From NCBI RefSeq assembly GCF_003591485.1, contig NZ_QZCF01000001.1, positions 806,001 through 870,000 of the forward strand: a stretch of DNA of 64,000 bases, given 5' to 3'. The notes beneath the pieces were generated by a model that saw only the letters and a list, made by a program, of their open reading frames with translations, made no database searches and was not told the origin of the DNA. The DNA is from Paenibacillus sp. 1011MAR3C5 (GTDB taxonomy: Bacteria; Bacillota; Bacilli; Paenibacillales; Paenibacillaceae). Numbering within the stretch: the stretch's first letter is position 1; every line of letters starts with the position of its first letter. The translations under genes were made by a program, and so were the position numbers. This document shows, in pieces, positions 36,490 through 45,425 of the stretch.

Positions 36490-36930
36490 ATGCTTTCTTT
36501 ATCTTTGCAAGATTCCCCATTCCCTTCGGAACAACCCCTGCAGCTCAGCATTACCCGCGTGGAAGTATTCGTCATTCCGGCGCTAGCTATCGACTCGACA
36601 GGGTATCGCGTTTGTCTCCGCATTAGCAGCGACCTCGGCTACGGCTGGAACGAGCAATTCGTCAGCGACAGCGAGCCAAGTCTGCAACTCGACCGTTGGG
36701 GCCCGCTCTTCCGCAGCTTCATCGGCCGCTTCTCGATCGTTTCCTTGACCGAACGGCTCACCGATCGTATCGCGCATACCCTTAATCCCGATAACCGGGC
36801 TTATCGTCTATTTTCCGCCGCCATTTCACAGTTGCAGAATCCGGGCTCCGGACGCCCGATTTCATCGACTGAGCCTGCTGAAGAATCCGTTCTTCAACAG
36901 CGCGCCGTCGCTTATTTATCCGTAGATTAG
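36490..36930 (+). CDS. Unknown protein downstream of the c-di-AMP riboswitch
   Basis: A 146-residue protein with no signal peptide and mixed beta/alpha character (ITRVEVFVIPALAID, VCLRISSDLGYGWNEQF). That opening faintly recalls an enolase-superfamily capping strand, but the protein is far too short for such an enzyme and no active site is seen. Third-position GC matches the host genes. AAAGGAG lies 9 nt before the ATG. An overlapping frame from 36483 gives only 47 residues and was not chosen. c-di-AMP commonly regulates potassium uptake or cell-wall enzymes; neither is evident here. Confidence 0.65.
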   Translation: MLSLSLQDSPFPSEQPLQLSITRVEVFVIPALAIDSTGYRVCLRISSDLGYGWNEQFVSDSEPSLQLDRWGPLFRSFIGRFSIVSLTERLTDRIAHTLNPDNRAYRLFSAAISQLQNPGSGRPISSTEPAEESVLQQRAVAYLSVD

Positions 36931-37081
36931 CAGCATACGCTTGGATATGGGGATATCCTATGTCGGCCAGCCTGCCAAGGCAAGCCGCAACCAGCATCAA
37001 GCCCGTAGCCTTCCCACCCGGAATGCCCGGGCTTGTTTGCATTTTAGGCGAGCGGCTAGGAGGCGCTCGGGCAGGGCATGC

Positions 37082-37420
37082 AAGCCGAGTTTCGCGGATT
37101 GCAGATCGCTCGGCGGCGGCTTTCCGCTCTCTAAGCCGAGTTTCTCGGCTTGCAGCCCGTTCGGCGGCGGCTTTCCGCTCTCTAAGCCGAGTTTCGCGGA
37201 TTGCAGATCGCTCGGCGGCGGCTTTCCGATCTCTAAGCCGAGTTTCTCGGCTTGCAGATCGCTCGACGGCGTCTTTCTGCTCTCTAAGCCGATTTTCGCG
37301 GCTTGCAGATCGCTCGGCGGCGGCTTTCCGCTCTCTAAGCCGAGTTTCTCGGCTTGCAGCCCGTTCGGCGGCGGCTTTCCGCTCTCTAAGTCGAGTTTCG
37401 CGGTTTGCAGCACACTCTCC
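37082..37420. repeat. 51 bp tandem repeat array, about seven units
   Basis: Units begin at 37082, 37133, 37184, 37235, 37286, 37337 and 37388 (the last degenerate), all 51 bp. Each begins AAGCCGAGTTT; alternate units form the hairpin AAGCCGAGTTTCTCGGCTT. Units 2 and 6 are identical. All frames stay open because 51 is a multiple of 3 (17 codons). It lies downstream of the riboswitch-controlled gene. There are no unique spacers, so it is not a CRISPR. Confidence 0.95.
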
Positions 37421-37441
37421 ATCTAAAGGTAAATAAAAAGA

Positions 37442-37485
37442 TGCCTCCACCATCAGATTTCAATGGTAAAGGCACCTCGTTTTTG
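37442..37485. terminator. Possible terminator past the repeat array
   Basis: TGCCTCCACCAT pairs with ATGGTAAAGGCA through some mismatches. T-rich tracts lie on both sides. Confidence 0.5.
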
Positions 37486-37604
37486 CATATGCGCAACCTT
37501 TCGACTTCAACACCTCCAGAATTGTTCAGCAAATCATTTATCAGTTAAATCTCATCCTTGCCCTGCAAAAAATGCCATAGAGTGTGCACACTCGTACCTG
37601 TCTC

Positions 37605-38387
37605 CTACGACCCCGTCGAGCGGTAATGCCGCACGCCAAAGCGCCAGATTAAGAGACAAGGGATGAGGAACAGAACGCCGCCGAATGTGATCAGCATAGG
37701 CAGGAACATGCTGCCCTCCCGCTTGTCGAGCACGTACATGAGCGGCAAGTAGCTGACGCAGCCGAACGGAATGATGAACGTAAAGAACCGGGTCACCCAC
37801 TTCTCATAAATATTGAGCGGATACTGCGCCATCTCGCGCCCTCCGTCTGTAAACACATTGGCTACTTCTATCGCCTGGATTGTCCAGAAGCAAAACGTCG
37901 CAGCCAGGATAAAGATGCCCGTAAAAATCATTGTGCCATTCGCGATCATCAGCAGAAGGGTCAACAGCTTCGGAAAGCTCCAAACCTGCGGCAAATTGGA
38001 CACCGACCAGATCAGTACGATCACACTTTGCAGCAGCCGTCCGATTCTCGTAAATTCAAACTTCGAACCCAGCACCTGCAGGGCCGTGCTTCTGGGTCTG
38101 ACCAGCAGCCGGTCGAAGTCCCCCCTGCCAACCAGCGACGAAAACGAATCAAATCCCCTCGCAAAACATTCGCTAAGTGAAAACGCCAAGTGAATGACCG
38201 AGAAACAAAGAGCTACCTCAAAAAAACTCCATCCCTGCAGCTCTCCGAAACGCTGGAACATAAAGTACAAGCCCCCGAATACCATAAAGGGGATAAAAAA
38301 CTGGCCCACGCTCATGAGTAAAAAGGATGTCCGGTATTCCATCTGAGATTTGAGTTGAATGCTTAAATATTTGAAATAAAGTCGCAT
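37605..38387 (-). CDS. ABC-2 family transporter permease (second permease)
   Basis: A 260-residue membrane protein with six hydrophobic segments, of the type grouped as COG3694. The motif LLVRPRSTALQVLGSKFE is typical of this permease pair. It lies 6 nt after the companion permease, in a three-gene operon that probably exports an unknown substrate. The stop lies close to the hairpin downstream of the repeat array. Confidence 0.85.
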   Translation of the reverse strand: MRLYFKYLSIQLKSQMEYRTSFLLMSVGQFFIPFMVFGGLYFMFQRFGELQGWSFFEVALCFSVIHLAFSLSECFARGFDSFSSLVGRGDFDRLLVRPRSTALQVLGSKFEFTRIGRLLQSVIVLIWSVSNLPQVWSFPKLLTLLLMIANGTMIFTGIFILAATFCFWTIQAIEVANVFTDGGREMAQYPLNIYEKWVTRFFTFIIPFGCVSYLPLMYVLDKREGSMFLPMLITFGGVLFLIPCLLIWRFGVRHYRSTGS

Positions 38388-38393
38388 ATTCTT

Positions 38394-39197
38394 CTACCCT
38401 CCTTGCACGACGACGGCTCGCAGCGCCTTTTTCATTAATGCTTTTCCCGCTAGGACTAGCACCGCCAGCCACGCAAGCTGAATCAGGAGTCCCCATGCCG
38501 CTTCGGCTATCGGAATATGTCCGGAATAGACGCGAAACGGAAAGTCGGTTGTCCAGCGGAACGGCAAGATGTACACAATCGGCTGAAGCCAAGAAGGCAT
38601 AAGCGGTACCGGAATAACCATGCCCGCCAAAAATTCGCCCGCAACCGCAATCATCAGAATGGAACCGACCGGCGACATCGTCCAGAACACTGATATGTAG
38701 ATCAGCATTGAGATGGCCACGACAACAAGCAAGCCCAGCGCCAGCGCAACCAGGAACAGCAAAAATGATCCCCAAGTCGGCGGGAGCCCCATCCGATAAG
38801 GCTCAGGGATGACAAACACGATAGCCAGAAGCGGAAAACAACGCAGCGTGGCGCTGGCAAATCGTTGAGCCAGAAGCTTCGAATACCAATGCGGATACAG
38901 AGCCATCGGTCTACAAAGCTCATAGGCAATGTTGCCGTTCGTAATTAAATCGAATAATTCCTGATCGCGAAACCATAACATGATAAATGACAAAAAGATC
39001 TGCTGGAGCCAAACATACGTAATCAAATCTTCCAGGGAGATAGGCTGTGTGCCCGTGCTGTTGCTGTAGAATGCGGCGAAGATCATGATGAAGACGAATC
39101 CGAAGAAAAGCTGGGTGGCCATACCGGCAAGTGCTGCCGAGCGGTATTGCATCCCGTTAATAAATCGAAGGCGCCAAATCGAAGTATAAGCCTTCAT
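38394..39197 (-). CDS. ABC-2 family transporter permease (first permease)
   Basis: A 267-residue protein with six membrane segments, of the COG4587 type (TNGNIAYELCRPMALYPHWY). Its start overlaps the ATPase stop by 4 nt, so the genes are translationally coupled. Together with the second permease and the ATPase it forms an ABC-2 exporter; substrate unknown. Confidence 0.85.
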   Translation of the reverse strand: MKAYTSIWRLRFINGMQYRSAALAGMATQLFFGFVFIMIFAAFYSNSTGTQPISLEDLITYVWLQQIFLSFIMLWFRDQELFDLITNGNIAYELCRPMALYPHWYSKLLAQRFASATLRCFPLLAIVFVIPEPYRMGLPPTWGSFLLFLVALALGLLVVVAISMLIYISVFWTMSPVGSILMIAVAGEFLAGMVIPVPLMPSWLQPIVYILPFRWTTDFPFRVYSGHIPIAEAAWGLLIQLAWLAVLVLAGKALMKKALRAVVVQGG

Positions 39198-40189
39198 ATC
39201 TTGTGCTCCTCATAGAGCTGGACGATAATCTCGTCAATGTCCTTGGCCGAAACCGAAAGATCGACCACCTCGACCGACTCCGACAAGCGGGTAACCATGT
39301 CCGCTAGCGTTACCTTCTCCGAATCAAAGCCGTATACAGCCCGCTCAGCCGTCCATTCGATCAGCGTTGCCCCATCAACGGCAACCGGTCCGGAGCGTCC
39401 CCTGTAATCGACCGTTACCGTCTTCCCCGTACCGAACCGCTCCTTCAGCTCGTCGAGCGTGCCATCGTAGAGAAGGGTTCCTTTGCCGATCATCAGAATC
39501 CGATTGGCCAGCGCTTCAATATCGCTCATATCGTGTGTGGTCAGAATCACCGTTACGCCATGCTCCCGATTCAATCGTTTAATAAAGTTGCGCACCGCCA
39601 GCTTGCTGACCGCGTCCAGTCCGATCGTAGGCTCGTCCAGGAACAGCAGCTTGGGACTGTGCAGCAACGATGCCGCGATCTCGCAGCGCATTCGCTGCCC
39701 CAGACTAAGCTGTCTGACCGGCATCTTGAGGATCGCCTCCAGATCAAGCATCTCGGTCAGCATCGCCAGATTATCGCGGTACATCCCGTCAGTTATTGAA
39801 TAAATGTCCCTTAGCAGCTCGAACGAATCTATAACCGGAACGTCCCACCAGAGCTGTGACCGTTGTCCGAACACGACGCCGATATGCTTAACGTATTCCG
39901 TCCGGTCCTTCCAAGGCGTATAGCCCATAATGGAGCATTGCCCTTCATCCGGCACCAGAATGCCGCTCATCACTTTGATCGTGGTTGACTTGCCCGCTCC
40001 GTTCGGTCCGATATAACCTACGATCTCTCCTTCACCGATGGTGAAGGTAATGTCCTTCAGTGCCTCAACGACGGTGTGCTTCCGCGCGAACAAGGCTTTG
40101 GTCGCTTCCTTCAACCCTGCCGTCCTTGTCGCGACTTTAAAGCTCTTCTCAATGCCGTTCAGCCGAATCCATGCCTCATTCCGATTCAT
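39194..40189 (-). CDS. ABC-2 transporter ATP-binding protein
   Basis: A 331-residue ATPase of the COG4586 type with Walker A GYIGPNGAGKSTTIKV, signature LSLGQRMRCEIAASLL, and Walker B LLFLDEPTIGLD. An extra N-terminal region precedes the ATPase domain, as is usual in this group. The start at 40189 follows AGGAGGATATG; the frame is open to 40318 without a site. It is the first gene of the three-gene exporter operon. Confidence 0.92.
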   Translation of the reverse strand: MNRNEAWIRLNGIEKSFKVATRTAGLKEATKALFARKHTVVEALKDITFTIGEGEIVGYIGPNGAGKSTTIKVMSGILVPDEGQCSIMGYTPWKDRTEYVKHIGVVFGQRSQLWWDVPVIDSFELLRDIYSITDGMYRDNLAMLTEMLDLEAILKMPVRQLSLGQRMRCEIAASLLHSPKLLFLDEPTIGLDAVSKLAVRNFIKRLNREHGVTVILTTHDMSDIEALANRILMIGKGTLLYDGTLDELKERFGTGKTVTVDYRGRSGPVAVDGATLIEWTAERAVYGFDSEKVTLADMVTRLSESVEVVDLSVSAKDIDEIIVQLYEEHKI

Positions 40190-40395
40190 GCTCACATATC
40201 CTCCTGTTTGTATTGCGCCGAATCCGCTTCGGACGGAGAGCCAATCCCGTTCCCTCTCCTGTCCCGCTTCAAACAGCGGGATAAAGATAATAACACAACT
40301 GTGAATTTTATGCATCAAATAGTTTCAATACGTCCATGACTAATAAAAATTATTAGTATTTTGTATAATGCTTCCGATCTGTATGACTAAGTTTG

Positions 40396-41184
40396 TGACC
40401 ACTAGGTGATCTAAGCTATGTGCTGGATGAATTGGGAATGAAGCCATCTCAACTACTCCAATCCAACGTAGTCATATGGGTGGAAGGGCCGAGCGACAAA
40501 ATTTATATCAAGAAGTGGCTGGAATTAAAAGCCTCTCAAAACAACATTCGTTTTATAGAAGGCAAAGATTACAGTTTCGTGTATTATGGTGGCGCTTTAC
40601 TCGATCACTACCGGTTGCTCTCGGAAGATGACGAAAATCAGGATGACCATATTGACAGCTTTATTGATATTCTGAGGACAAGTCGTTACTCCGTTATAGT
40701 GTGTGACAGCGACCTTGGTGGAAAGCGAGTGACGTTGAAACCACGTGTACTTAGAATTAAGGAACGTCTCGAACAAATACCAGAGCTTTCACGCTATGTA
40801 TCGCTCTGGATATCCGAGGGACGTGAAATAGAGAACTATGTGCCCCATGACTTGATGGTTGAGGTTTTCACAAAACTTATTGTCCGGCAGTATATTAATT
40901 ATGAGGGTAAGCGCGTCAAACTCCCAAATCCCGACCCTGCTTCTTTAAACGATCAAACTTTTGGGCCAAATGACTCCTTCGACCAATTTTTCGCCGGACT
41001 TTACACCAGACCAACTGATACAATCGAATATGCTGATGCAGTTGTAAGAAGCGTATCGGACGTGGATAAGGTCAAGGTAGCCCGAGAAGTTACTGGCTTA
41101 TGGAATGATTTTCATTTCTCAGAACTAGATCTTGATGAGAAAATGAATCAGCTCGTAGCGTTCATCCTACAGGCTCAACAATAA
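40396..41184 (+). pseudogene. 5'-truncated OLD-family nuclease (TOPRIM half only)
   Basis: The ORF from GTG 40420 gives 254 residues containing a TOPRIM domain (VVIWVEGPSDKIYIKKWLEL, VIVCDSDLGGKR). In OLD-family proteins this domain follows an ABC-type ATPase domain of about 350 residues, which is missing. The family-like sequence continues in frame upstream of the GTG (LGDLSYVLDELGMKPSQLL) until a TGA at 40396, as expected if the N-terminal half was deleted. OLD-like proteins act in phage defence. A terminator follows at 41189. It may be a decayed remnant, or a free TOPRIM protein if translated from the GTG. Confidence 0.72.
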
Positions 41185-41188
41185 CTGG

Positions 41189-41230
41189 AATCGGCAGCTC
41201 AGATCATTCTTGGCTACCGATTCTTTTTTT
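41189..41230 (+). terminator. Terminator after the TOPRIM gene
   Basis: AATCGG/CCGATT with inner AGC/GCT pairing, then seven T. Confidence 0.8.
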
Positions 41231-41358
41231 GAGGTTTTCCCCAATTGTGGGGGAAAGTAATTGGAGTAATAAGACATGATTCATTAGTTCTTTACATTTT
41301 CCATGTACCTGCCGATTACATACTTATATCTAATCATGGGAGAGTGTGGAAATGAATC

Positions 41359-41931
41359 GTGCAAAATAGCCAGTATTACAAGAATAGTATATTGAAGTTT
41401 GGACTTAACGCAATGGCAGATAAGACTCGGTTAGACAAAAGCACTTTAGAAAAAATGACAAAAGAGTTTCATCCCAAGCACTTCAAAGAAACATTGATTG
41501 TAGTAGCCTGGGCTTTAAATGAAGACTATTACAAATTCGTAACGTCTTTCGTTCCCGATTATAGAAATCAGGAACTTGACAAAGAACAAAAAATTGTTGG
41601 ACATATTACTCGGCTATTCGAGAATATCATGAATGATTCTAACCGTATTAACCTGCATAAATCTATTGAGAATCTCTTTATTGACTGGTTTGATCAGAGC
41701 AGAGTAATAAATGCAAACAAATTTGATGGAAAGATGGCCAGCACTATCAAAAATCTTGGAAAACTTGAAACTATCTTCAACTATTTTATTGTCATGATTG
41801 TTCATGACCTAAGCTATAAGGAAAAGATAGCTTTCTATCTTTCCTTACAATCTATTGCAATAAAGTACTGCATTTTAGTTGATTCATTTGAACTAACCGA
41901 TGAAAAAATAGAATTATTTATTCCGCTATAA
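41359..41931 (+). CDS. Unknown helical protein, 190 residues
   Basis: A soluble, Lys- and Asn-rich, mostly helical protein with no recognised motif (LDKSTLEKMTKEFHPKHFKE, FNYFIVMIVHDLSYKEKIAF). The likely start is the GTG at 41359; the ribosome site before it is poor. Codon use is AT-rich and unlike the host. It converges with the cyclase-like gene, separated by a bidirectional hairpin (42001-42029). It may be cargo of the island. Confidence 0.6.
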   Translation: MQNSQYYKNSILKFGLNAMADKTRLDKSTLEKMTKEFHPKHFKETLIVVAWALNEDYYKFVTSFVPDYRNQELDKEQKIVGHITRLFENIMNDSNRINLHKSIENLFIDWFDQSRVINANKFDGKMASTIKNLGKLETIFNYFIVMIVHDLSYKEKIAFYLSLQSIAIKYCILVDSFELTDEKIELFIPL

Positions 41932-42000
41932 TTTACACTATCGAAGGGGTAATAACGCAGCATCAGATTTATAGCTGGCAAATAAGGCTCAAGAAAATAC

Positions 42001-42029
42001 GAAGTAGCACATGTGAGTTGAGCTACTTC
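42001..42029. terminator. Bidirectional hairpin between converging island genes
   Basis: GAAGTAGC pairs with GCTACTTC, with T-rich sequence on either side. Confidence 0.7.
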
Positions 42030-42062
42030 TCATTCTTATTATGAGAACAACACATAACGAAT

Positions 42063-42965
42063 TTAAATAGATTCAATAGGAATGCTGAATTCTCTTGGGT
42101 CTTCATCATGAGGAAAAAACGCTTTAACTTTATAAACCTGTGAACTAAACGCTTTTGTCTTTAAATCTATTAATGGCGCTTCTAATTCAAATCCTAAATG
42201 AAAATAGTCCCTATCACTTTGTTTTGGTATGGCAAAAATGAAACTGTCATCCCTTTCCTCCCAAATATACCCTTCACAGAAACTAGAAGTAACTGATAGC
42301 TCCTTCAATAAATCCAGAAAGGATTCATCGATATAAAAATTTGCTCCACCTACACCAAACCTTGATCCAGCCTCATCAATAATAAAAGCTTTTGAAAAAG
42401 CGGTATTCATTTGTAATGGTCCTGGATTAGTAAGTATTGTCGGGTTATCGCCCGAAATTTCATAGGAAGACAAACCACTTGGATCTGATTTAGTATAGTT
42501 GAAAACAAAGTCGCTAGCTTTCACTTCCTCCCAATTATGCACAGCTCTTTCCCCAGCAGCAATAACTGTTCTAAGACCAGGCAATCCTCGTTTTCTCTCG
42601 TTCTGAATTACCTCATTATGAAAATAGATACAACTACGTAACCATAAACTCAAATATTGAATGTGACCTACACCATGATCCAATAGAAATGATCTAGCAA
42701 TGCCGTCATTAAGTACTAGAGCAAATTCTTGAGAAGGCCATAAATTGCGCGCTAAAATTGATTGTATAAGTACTAGCCTTTGAATTATATCTTTCCACTG
42801 CTTATGATTGAGATTCCAGTTATTATCTGTAAAGTTACTTCCAAATCCCAACAAATCTGACCAGCTACATATTGCTGGAATAATGCGTGGTTTAGGTATA
42901 TTCTTTAATTTTTTATCTAGATCTGAAATGTATTCCACTTTTCCATCCCCTTTTATTAAAATCAA
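42063..42965 (-). CDS. Class III-cyclase-like protein (Pycsar-type candidate)
   Basis: A 300-residue protein. ICSWSDLLGFG (Asp37) sits where class III nucleotide cyclases and Pycsar cyclases have the first metal Asp (xxxDLLGF); FALVLNDGIARSF (Asp87) sits where the second lies; LRTVIAAGERAV follows where the beta-4 Arg-Gly region would be. Further on, MNTAFSKAFIIDEAGSR recalls the segment after the cyclase core in such proteins. The rest (about 220-300) is unassigned. It is last of three minus-strand genes, 27 nt after the HNH gene. The call is by pattern only; a noncatalytic relative is possible. Confidence 0.5.
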   Translation of the reverse strand: MILIKGDGKVEYISDLDKKLKNIPKPRIIPAICSWSDLLGFGSNFTDNNWNLNHKQWKDIIQRLVLIQSILARNLWPSQEFALVLNDGIARSFLLDHGVGHIQYLSLWLRSCIYFHNEVIQNERKRGLPGLRTVIAAGERAVHNWEEVKASDFVFNYTKSDPSGLSSYEISGDNPTILTNPGPLQMNTAFSKAFIIDEAGSRFGVGGANFYIDESFLDLLKELSVTSSFCEGYIWEERDDSFIFAIPKQSDRDYFHLGFELEAPLIDLKTKAFSSQVYKVKAFFPHDEDPREFSIPIESI

Positions 42966-42992
42966 GGTTAATCAGTTTATATACCATTAATT

Positions 42993-43544
42993 TTAGTATT
43001 CAGTCAATTTACTATTTAGTTTCTCTGCTAATACCGCCACTATACTAGATAGAGTTATTTGTGAACCGCCCCTAGCCTGATTCATATGCAATCCTACACT
43101 ACGCAATAGTTCTTTCTTGAGTTGCTCATCCACCATGATTGCATTTACTTCCTCCAGACGTGCATCCAGCCCAAAGTTCTTCAACTCTCTTTCGAGCCTT
43201 TCACCCAAATCAGCATAGTAATCCTGTTTCTCAACCCACTCTAAAAAAGCTTCTCTGGACCTTGTGTTCGGAGCTTTATCGTGGCAGTCACTACACATTA
43301 GAAATAAATTAATCGGATCATCTTCACCGCCAAACTGTCGAGGAATGATGTGGCATATTTGAAGGGGAACATTGTTCCAATTATCTATGATTTCCTCCCT
43401 GCTGGCCTGGGGGTTATCTATACAGTACTTTTCACCCCAGTGACGACCACATGCCCAACAACAGGGTTCTCCCCAATCCAATCCCCTACGATTTAGCCAC
43501 TCCATCCAATCCTCAAACACCTTAGATTTTGAAGGTGTAGCCAT
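42993..43544 (-). CDS. HNH endonuclease
   Basis: A 183-residue protein. A zinc site is formed by CCWACG (Cys29, Cys32) and CSDCH (Cys84, Cys87). The HNH core is ICHIIPRQFGG (His65), Asn79 in DDPINLFLMC, and His88 in CSDCHDKAP. It is therefore likely to cut DNA, with target unknown. The C-terminal ~80 residues are helical and unassigned. It lies between the four-TM gene (36 nt upstream) and the cyclase-like gene (27 nt downstream), all on the minus strand. Confidence 0.85.
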   Translation of the reverse strand: MATPSKSKVFEDWMEWLNRRGLDWGEPCCWACGRHWGEKYCIDNPQASREEIIDNWNNVPLQICHIIPRQFGGEDDPINLFLMCSDCHDKAPNTRSREAFLEWVEKQDYYADLGERLERELKNFGLDARLEEVNAIMVDEQLKKELLRSVGLHMNQARGGSQITLSSIVAVLAEKLNSKLTEY

Positions 43545-43580
43545 GGTTTATCTCTCCTCTACTATTTTAGATTTAATTCT

Positions 43581-44237
43581 TTACTGCATTTTAAACACTA
43601 ATTCCCGTAGATCACTTGACATCAACTTTAGCCTATTATAGTCACTATTAATTATTTCATCGTAAATGATCTTCTTCCATGCGGTTATAACCATCCAAAT
43701 TAAAAAAATTATAGCTAGGAGAATTACAATAAAAACTACAGCCTCTTCAATTCTAGTAATTTGTTTATTTAAAACCCATGAGATTCCTTGTACCCAAATA
43801 GGAATGAGTATGGCAGCTAAAACCCCTCGACCTACTAGAAACGGTATTTTATGTTCATCAGCTTGCTTATCAATCAAAGTTATCAGTGCTGCTATTTTTT
43901 CTTTTGAAAAATCAATCCCCTCATCCTTTAGAAATTTCCTTAGTCTTCTCATTCGTAACTCATAGTAATTAAGTCCATAATGAAATTGGTTATAAATTCT
44001 TGTTCTTTCTTCCTCAGTTCTTTTAAATAAATTTGGCATAACTAGTACTGATAATAGCATGATTGATAGGGAAACTGGGTTGCCTGAAAGCCATGAAATA
44101 GTAAATGATAGCACAATAAGAATAAAGATACAGGTAAGATGAAACGCAACTTGTTTCCAATTAAAATGCTTAAAGAATACTACCCTTAAGCTTAGCTCTC
44201 TTTTATAAATGTCTAACAATTTGTAAGCCAGAATCAT
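43581..44237 (-). CDS. Four-TM membrane protein of unknown function
   Basis: A 218-residue protein with two pairs of hydrophobic segments (about residues 29-50 and 53-70; 131-155 and 163-187). A charged cytoplasmic helical region lies between (TEEERTRIYNQFHYGLN, KFLKDEGIDFSKEKIA). There is no signal peptide. It is the first gene of the HNH/cyclase-like operon. In Pycsar and CBASS systems a membrane protein is often the effector that damages the membrane; this one shows no recognisable nucleotide-binding domain. Confidence 0.72.
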   Translation of the reverse strand: MILAYKLLDIYKRELSLRVVFFKHFNWKQVAFHLTCIFILIVLSFTISWLSGNPVSLSIMLLSVLVMPNLFKRTEEERTRIYNQFHYGLNYYELRMRRLRKFLKDEGIDFSKEKIAALITLIDKQADEHKIPFLVGRGVLAAILIPIWVQGISWVLNKQITRIEEAVVFIVILLAIIFLIWMVITAWKKIIYDEIINSDYNRLKLMSSDLRELVFKMQ

Positions 44238-44724
44238 ACACTCCTTATGTTTATTCTCATTTATTCCATGGGACTATATTACCATATCTATCATCCAAAA
44301 CTTACAATTTTCAACTTTTTCTTTGCGAACTAACATCCCTATTTCCCACCCATATCATAATAGAGCTAACCAAATAATCCGGAGAGGGCTTTTGACTTTC
44401 GTTTAAAAAGACAATTAAATGTGGACTTAATATTTCGTGATAGACCTCTCAAGCGACTCTGTACAGGAAATTAGCAAATAAAGCATGTACTACTTGGTGG
44501 TTAATATATTCTATAAATGACTAAAAAAGAGGAAATTCATCAGATTCTGCTTTTACTATGATCTTTCTTGTCTTATACTATTTGTGGATGATAAATATTT
44601 CCTCACTTCAAATAATTATTAATTGAATCTAAAACTTGTATTGGCATTATAGTCTACCTTGTTGAGAATTGAGAACTATGTCCCCACCGAAATATATAAT
44701 TTTAAATCGGAGCGAATCCATATT
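44238..44724. other. AT-rich intergenic stretch of the island
   Basis: No ORF with a ribosome site, no repeat and no RNA motif was seen. It holds the divergent start regions of the four-TM operon and the lipoprotein gene. Confidence 0.6.
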
Positions 44725-45306
44725 ATGAAAATTCTGAAGACCCTTATCATATTATCAATCTTACTTTCGGCATGTAGTAAACCAGACCCATTTGAAAATA
44801 GTATGCGGAAAGGAAAAGATGCGTTAATAGCAAAGAACTACGAAGAAGCTGTTAGAATGTTTGAGATAGCATTAATCGAATCACCACAAGAAGAAAATGC
44901 AAAAATATTATTAAATCAATCGCAAGACGGCCTGAAAAAGGTTGAGGCTGCTCGAGAACTTGAGAAATATCAAGAAGATATAAAAATTCTTCTAGCAGAG
45001 TATGAAGTTATATATAAGGAATTTGTGGATTACGAAATCGATAGAACAAAACTTCCCCCTGTTAATTTTGTTCTGGGTAAAGGAAAACTTGAGGAGTATA
45101 TAAATGATGCAAAATTGTTGTCGAACCAGTATGGGCATAACAAAGGAATCAGTGAATTACACAGTTTACTAATACAATCTATGGAAAGTCTCTATGAGAA
45201 AATGGATTCGAAGTCTGTACTTCGGTTAAATAGTTCGTTGGCAAGAACATTTCTGACCAGCTATTATAGTGAAATAGAAGAGATTAAGAAAATGACTGTA
45301 AAATAA
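44725..45306 (+). CDS. Island lipoprotein with TPR-like N-terminus
   Basis: A 193-residue secreted protein. Lipobox ILLSACSK places the lipid on Cys17. It is followed by a TPR-like helical pair (GKDALIAKNYEEAVRMFEIALIES), a coiled helical middle and an unassigned C-terminal half. The start ATG 44725 has CGGAGCG upstream. Function unknown. A terminator follows. It lies upstream of the recombinase on the same strand. Confidence 0.68.
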   Translation: MKILKTLIILSILLSACSKPDPFENSMRKGKDALIAKNYEEAVRMFEIALIESPQEENAKILLNQSQDGLKKVEAARELEKYQEDIKILLAEYEVIYKEFVDYEIDRTKLPPVNFVLGKGKLEEYINDAKLLSNQYGHNKGISELHSLLIQSMESLYEKMDSKSVLRLNSSLARTFLTSYYSEIEEIKKMTVK

Positions 45307-45347
45307 CAAGATGCCCTAACAGTCCATGAGGTCATAATTGCTTACAG

Positions 45348-45369
45348 GCCCCCCACATGGGGGCTTTTC
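45348..45369 (+). terminator. Terminator after the lipoprotein
   Basis: GCCCCC/GGGGGC hairpin followed by four T. Confidence 0.75.
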
Positions 45370-45425
45370 TATTTCTCCTTGTACCGTCATAATGGGATGT
45401 ACTAGATCATAGTAGGAGGTATACT

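Noticed and set aside
36483-36626. Alternative 47-residue ORF just after the riboswitch
   Set aside because: It starts on top of the ribosome site, is short, and lies in a different frame from the better-formed 146-residue protein.
37082-37420. CRISPR-like array
   Set aside because: The units are contiguous 51 bp tandem repeats without unique spacers, and no cas genes are nearby.
36782-37453. Long ORFs on both strands across the 51 bp repeats, giving 17-residue repeat proteins
   Set aside because: The repeat length is a multiple of 3 and the sequence is GC-rich, so several frames stay open by default; none has a convincing start or ribosome site.
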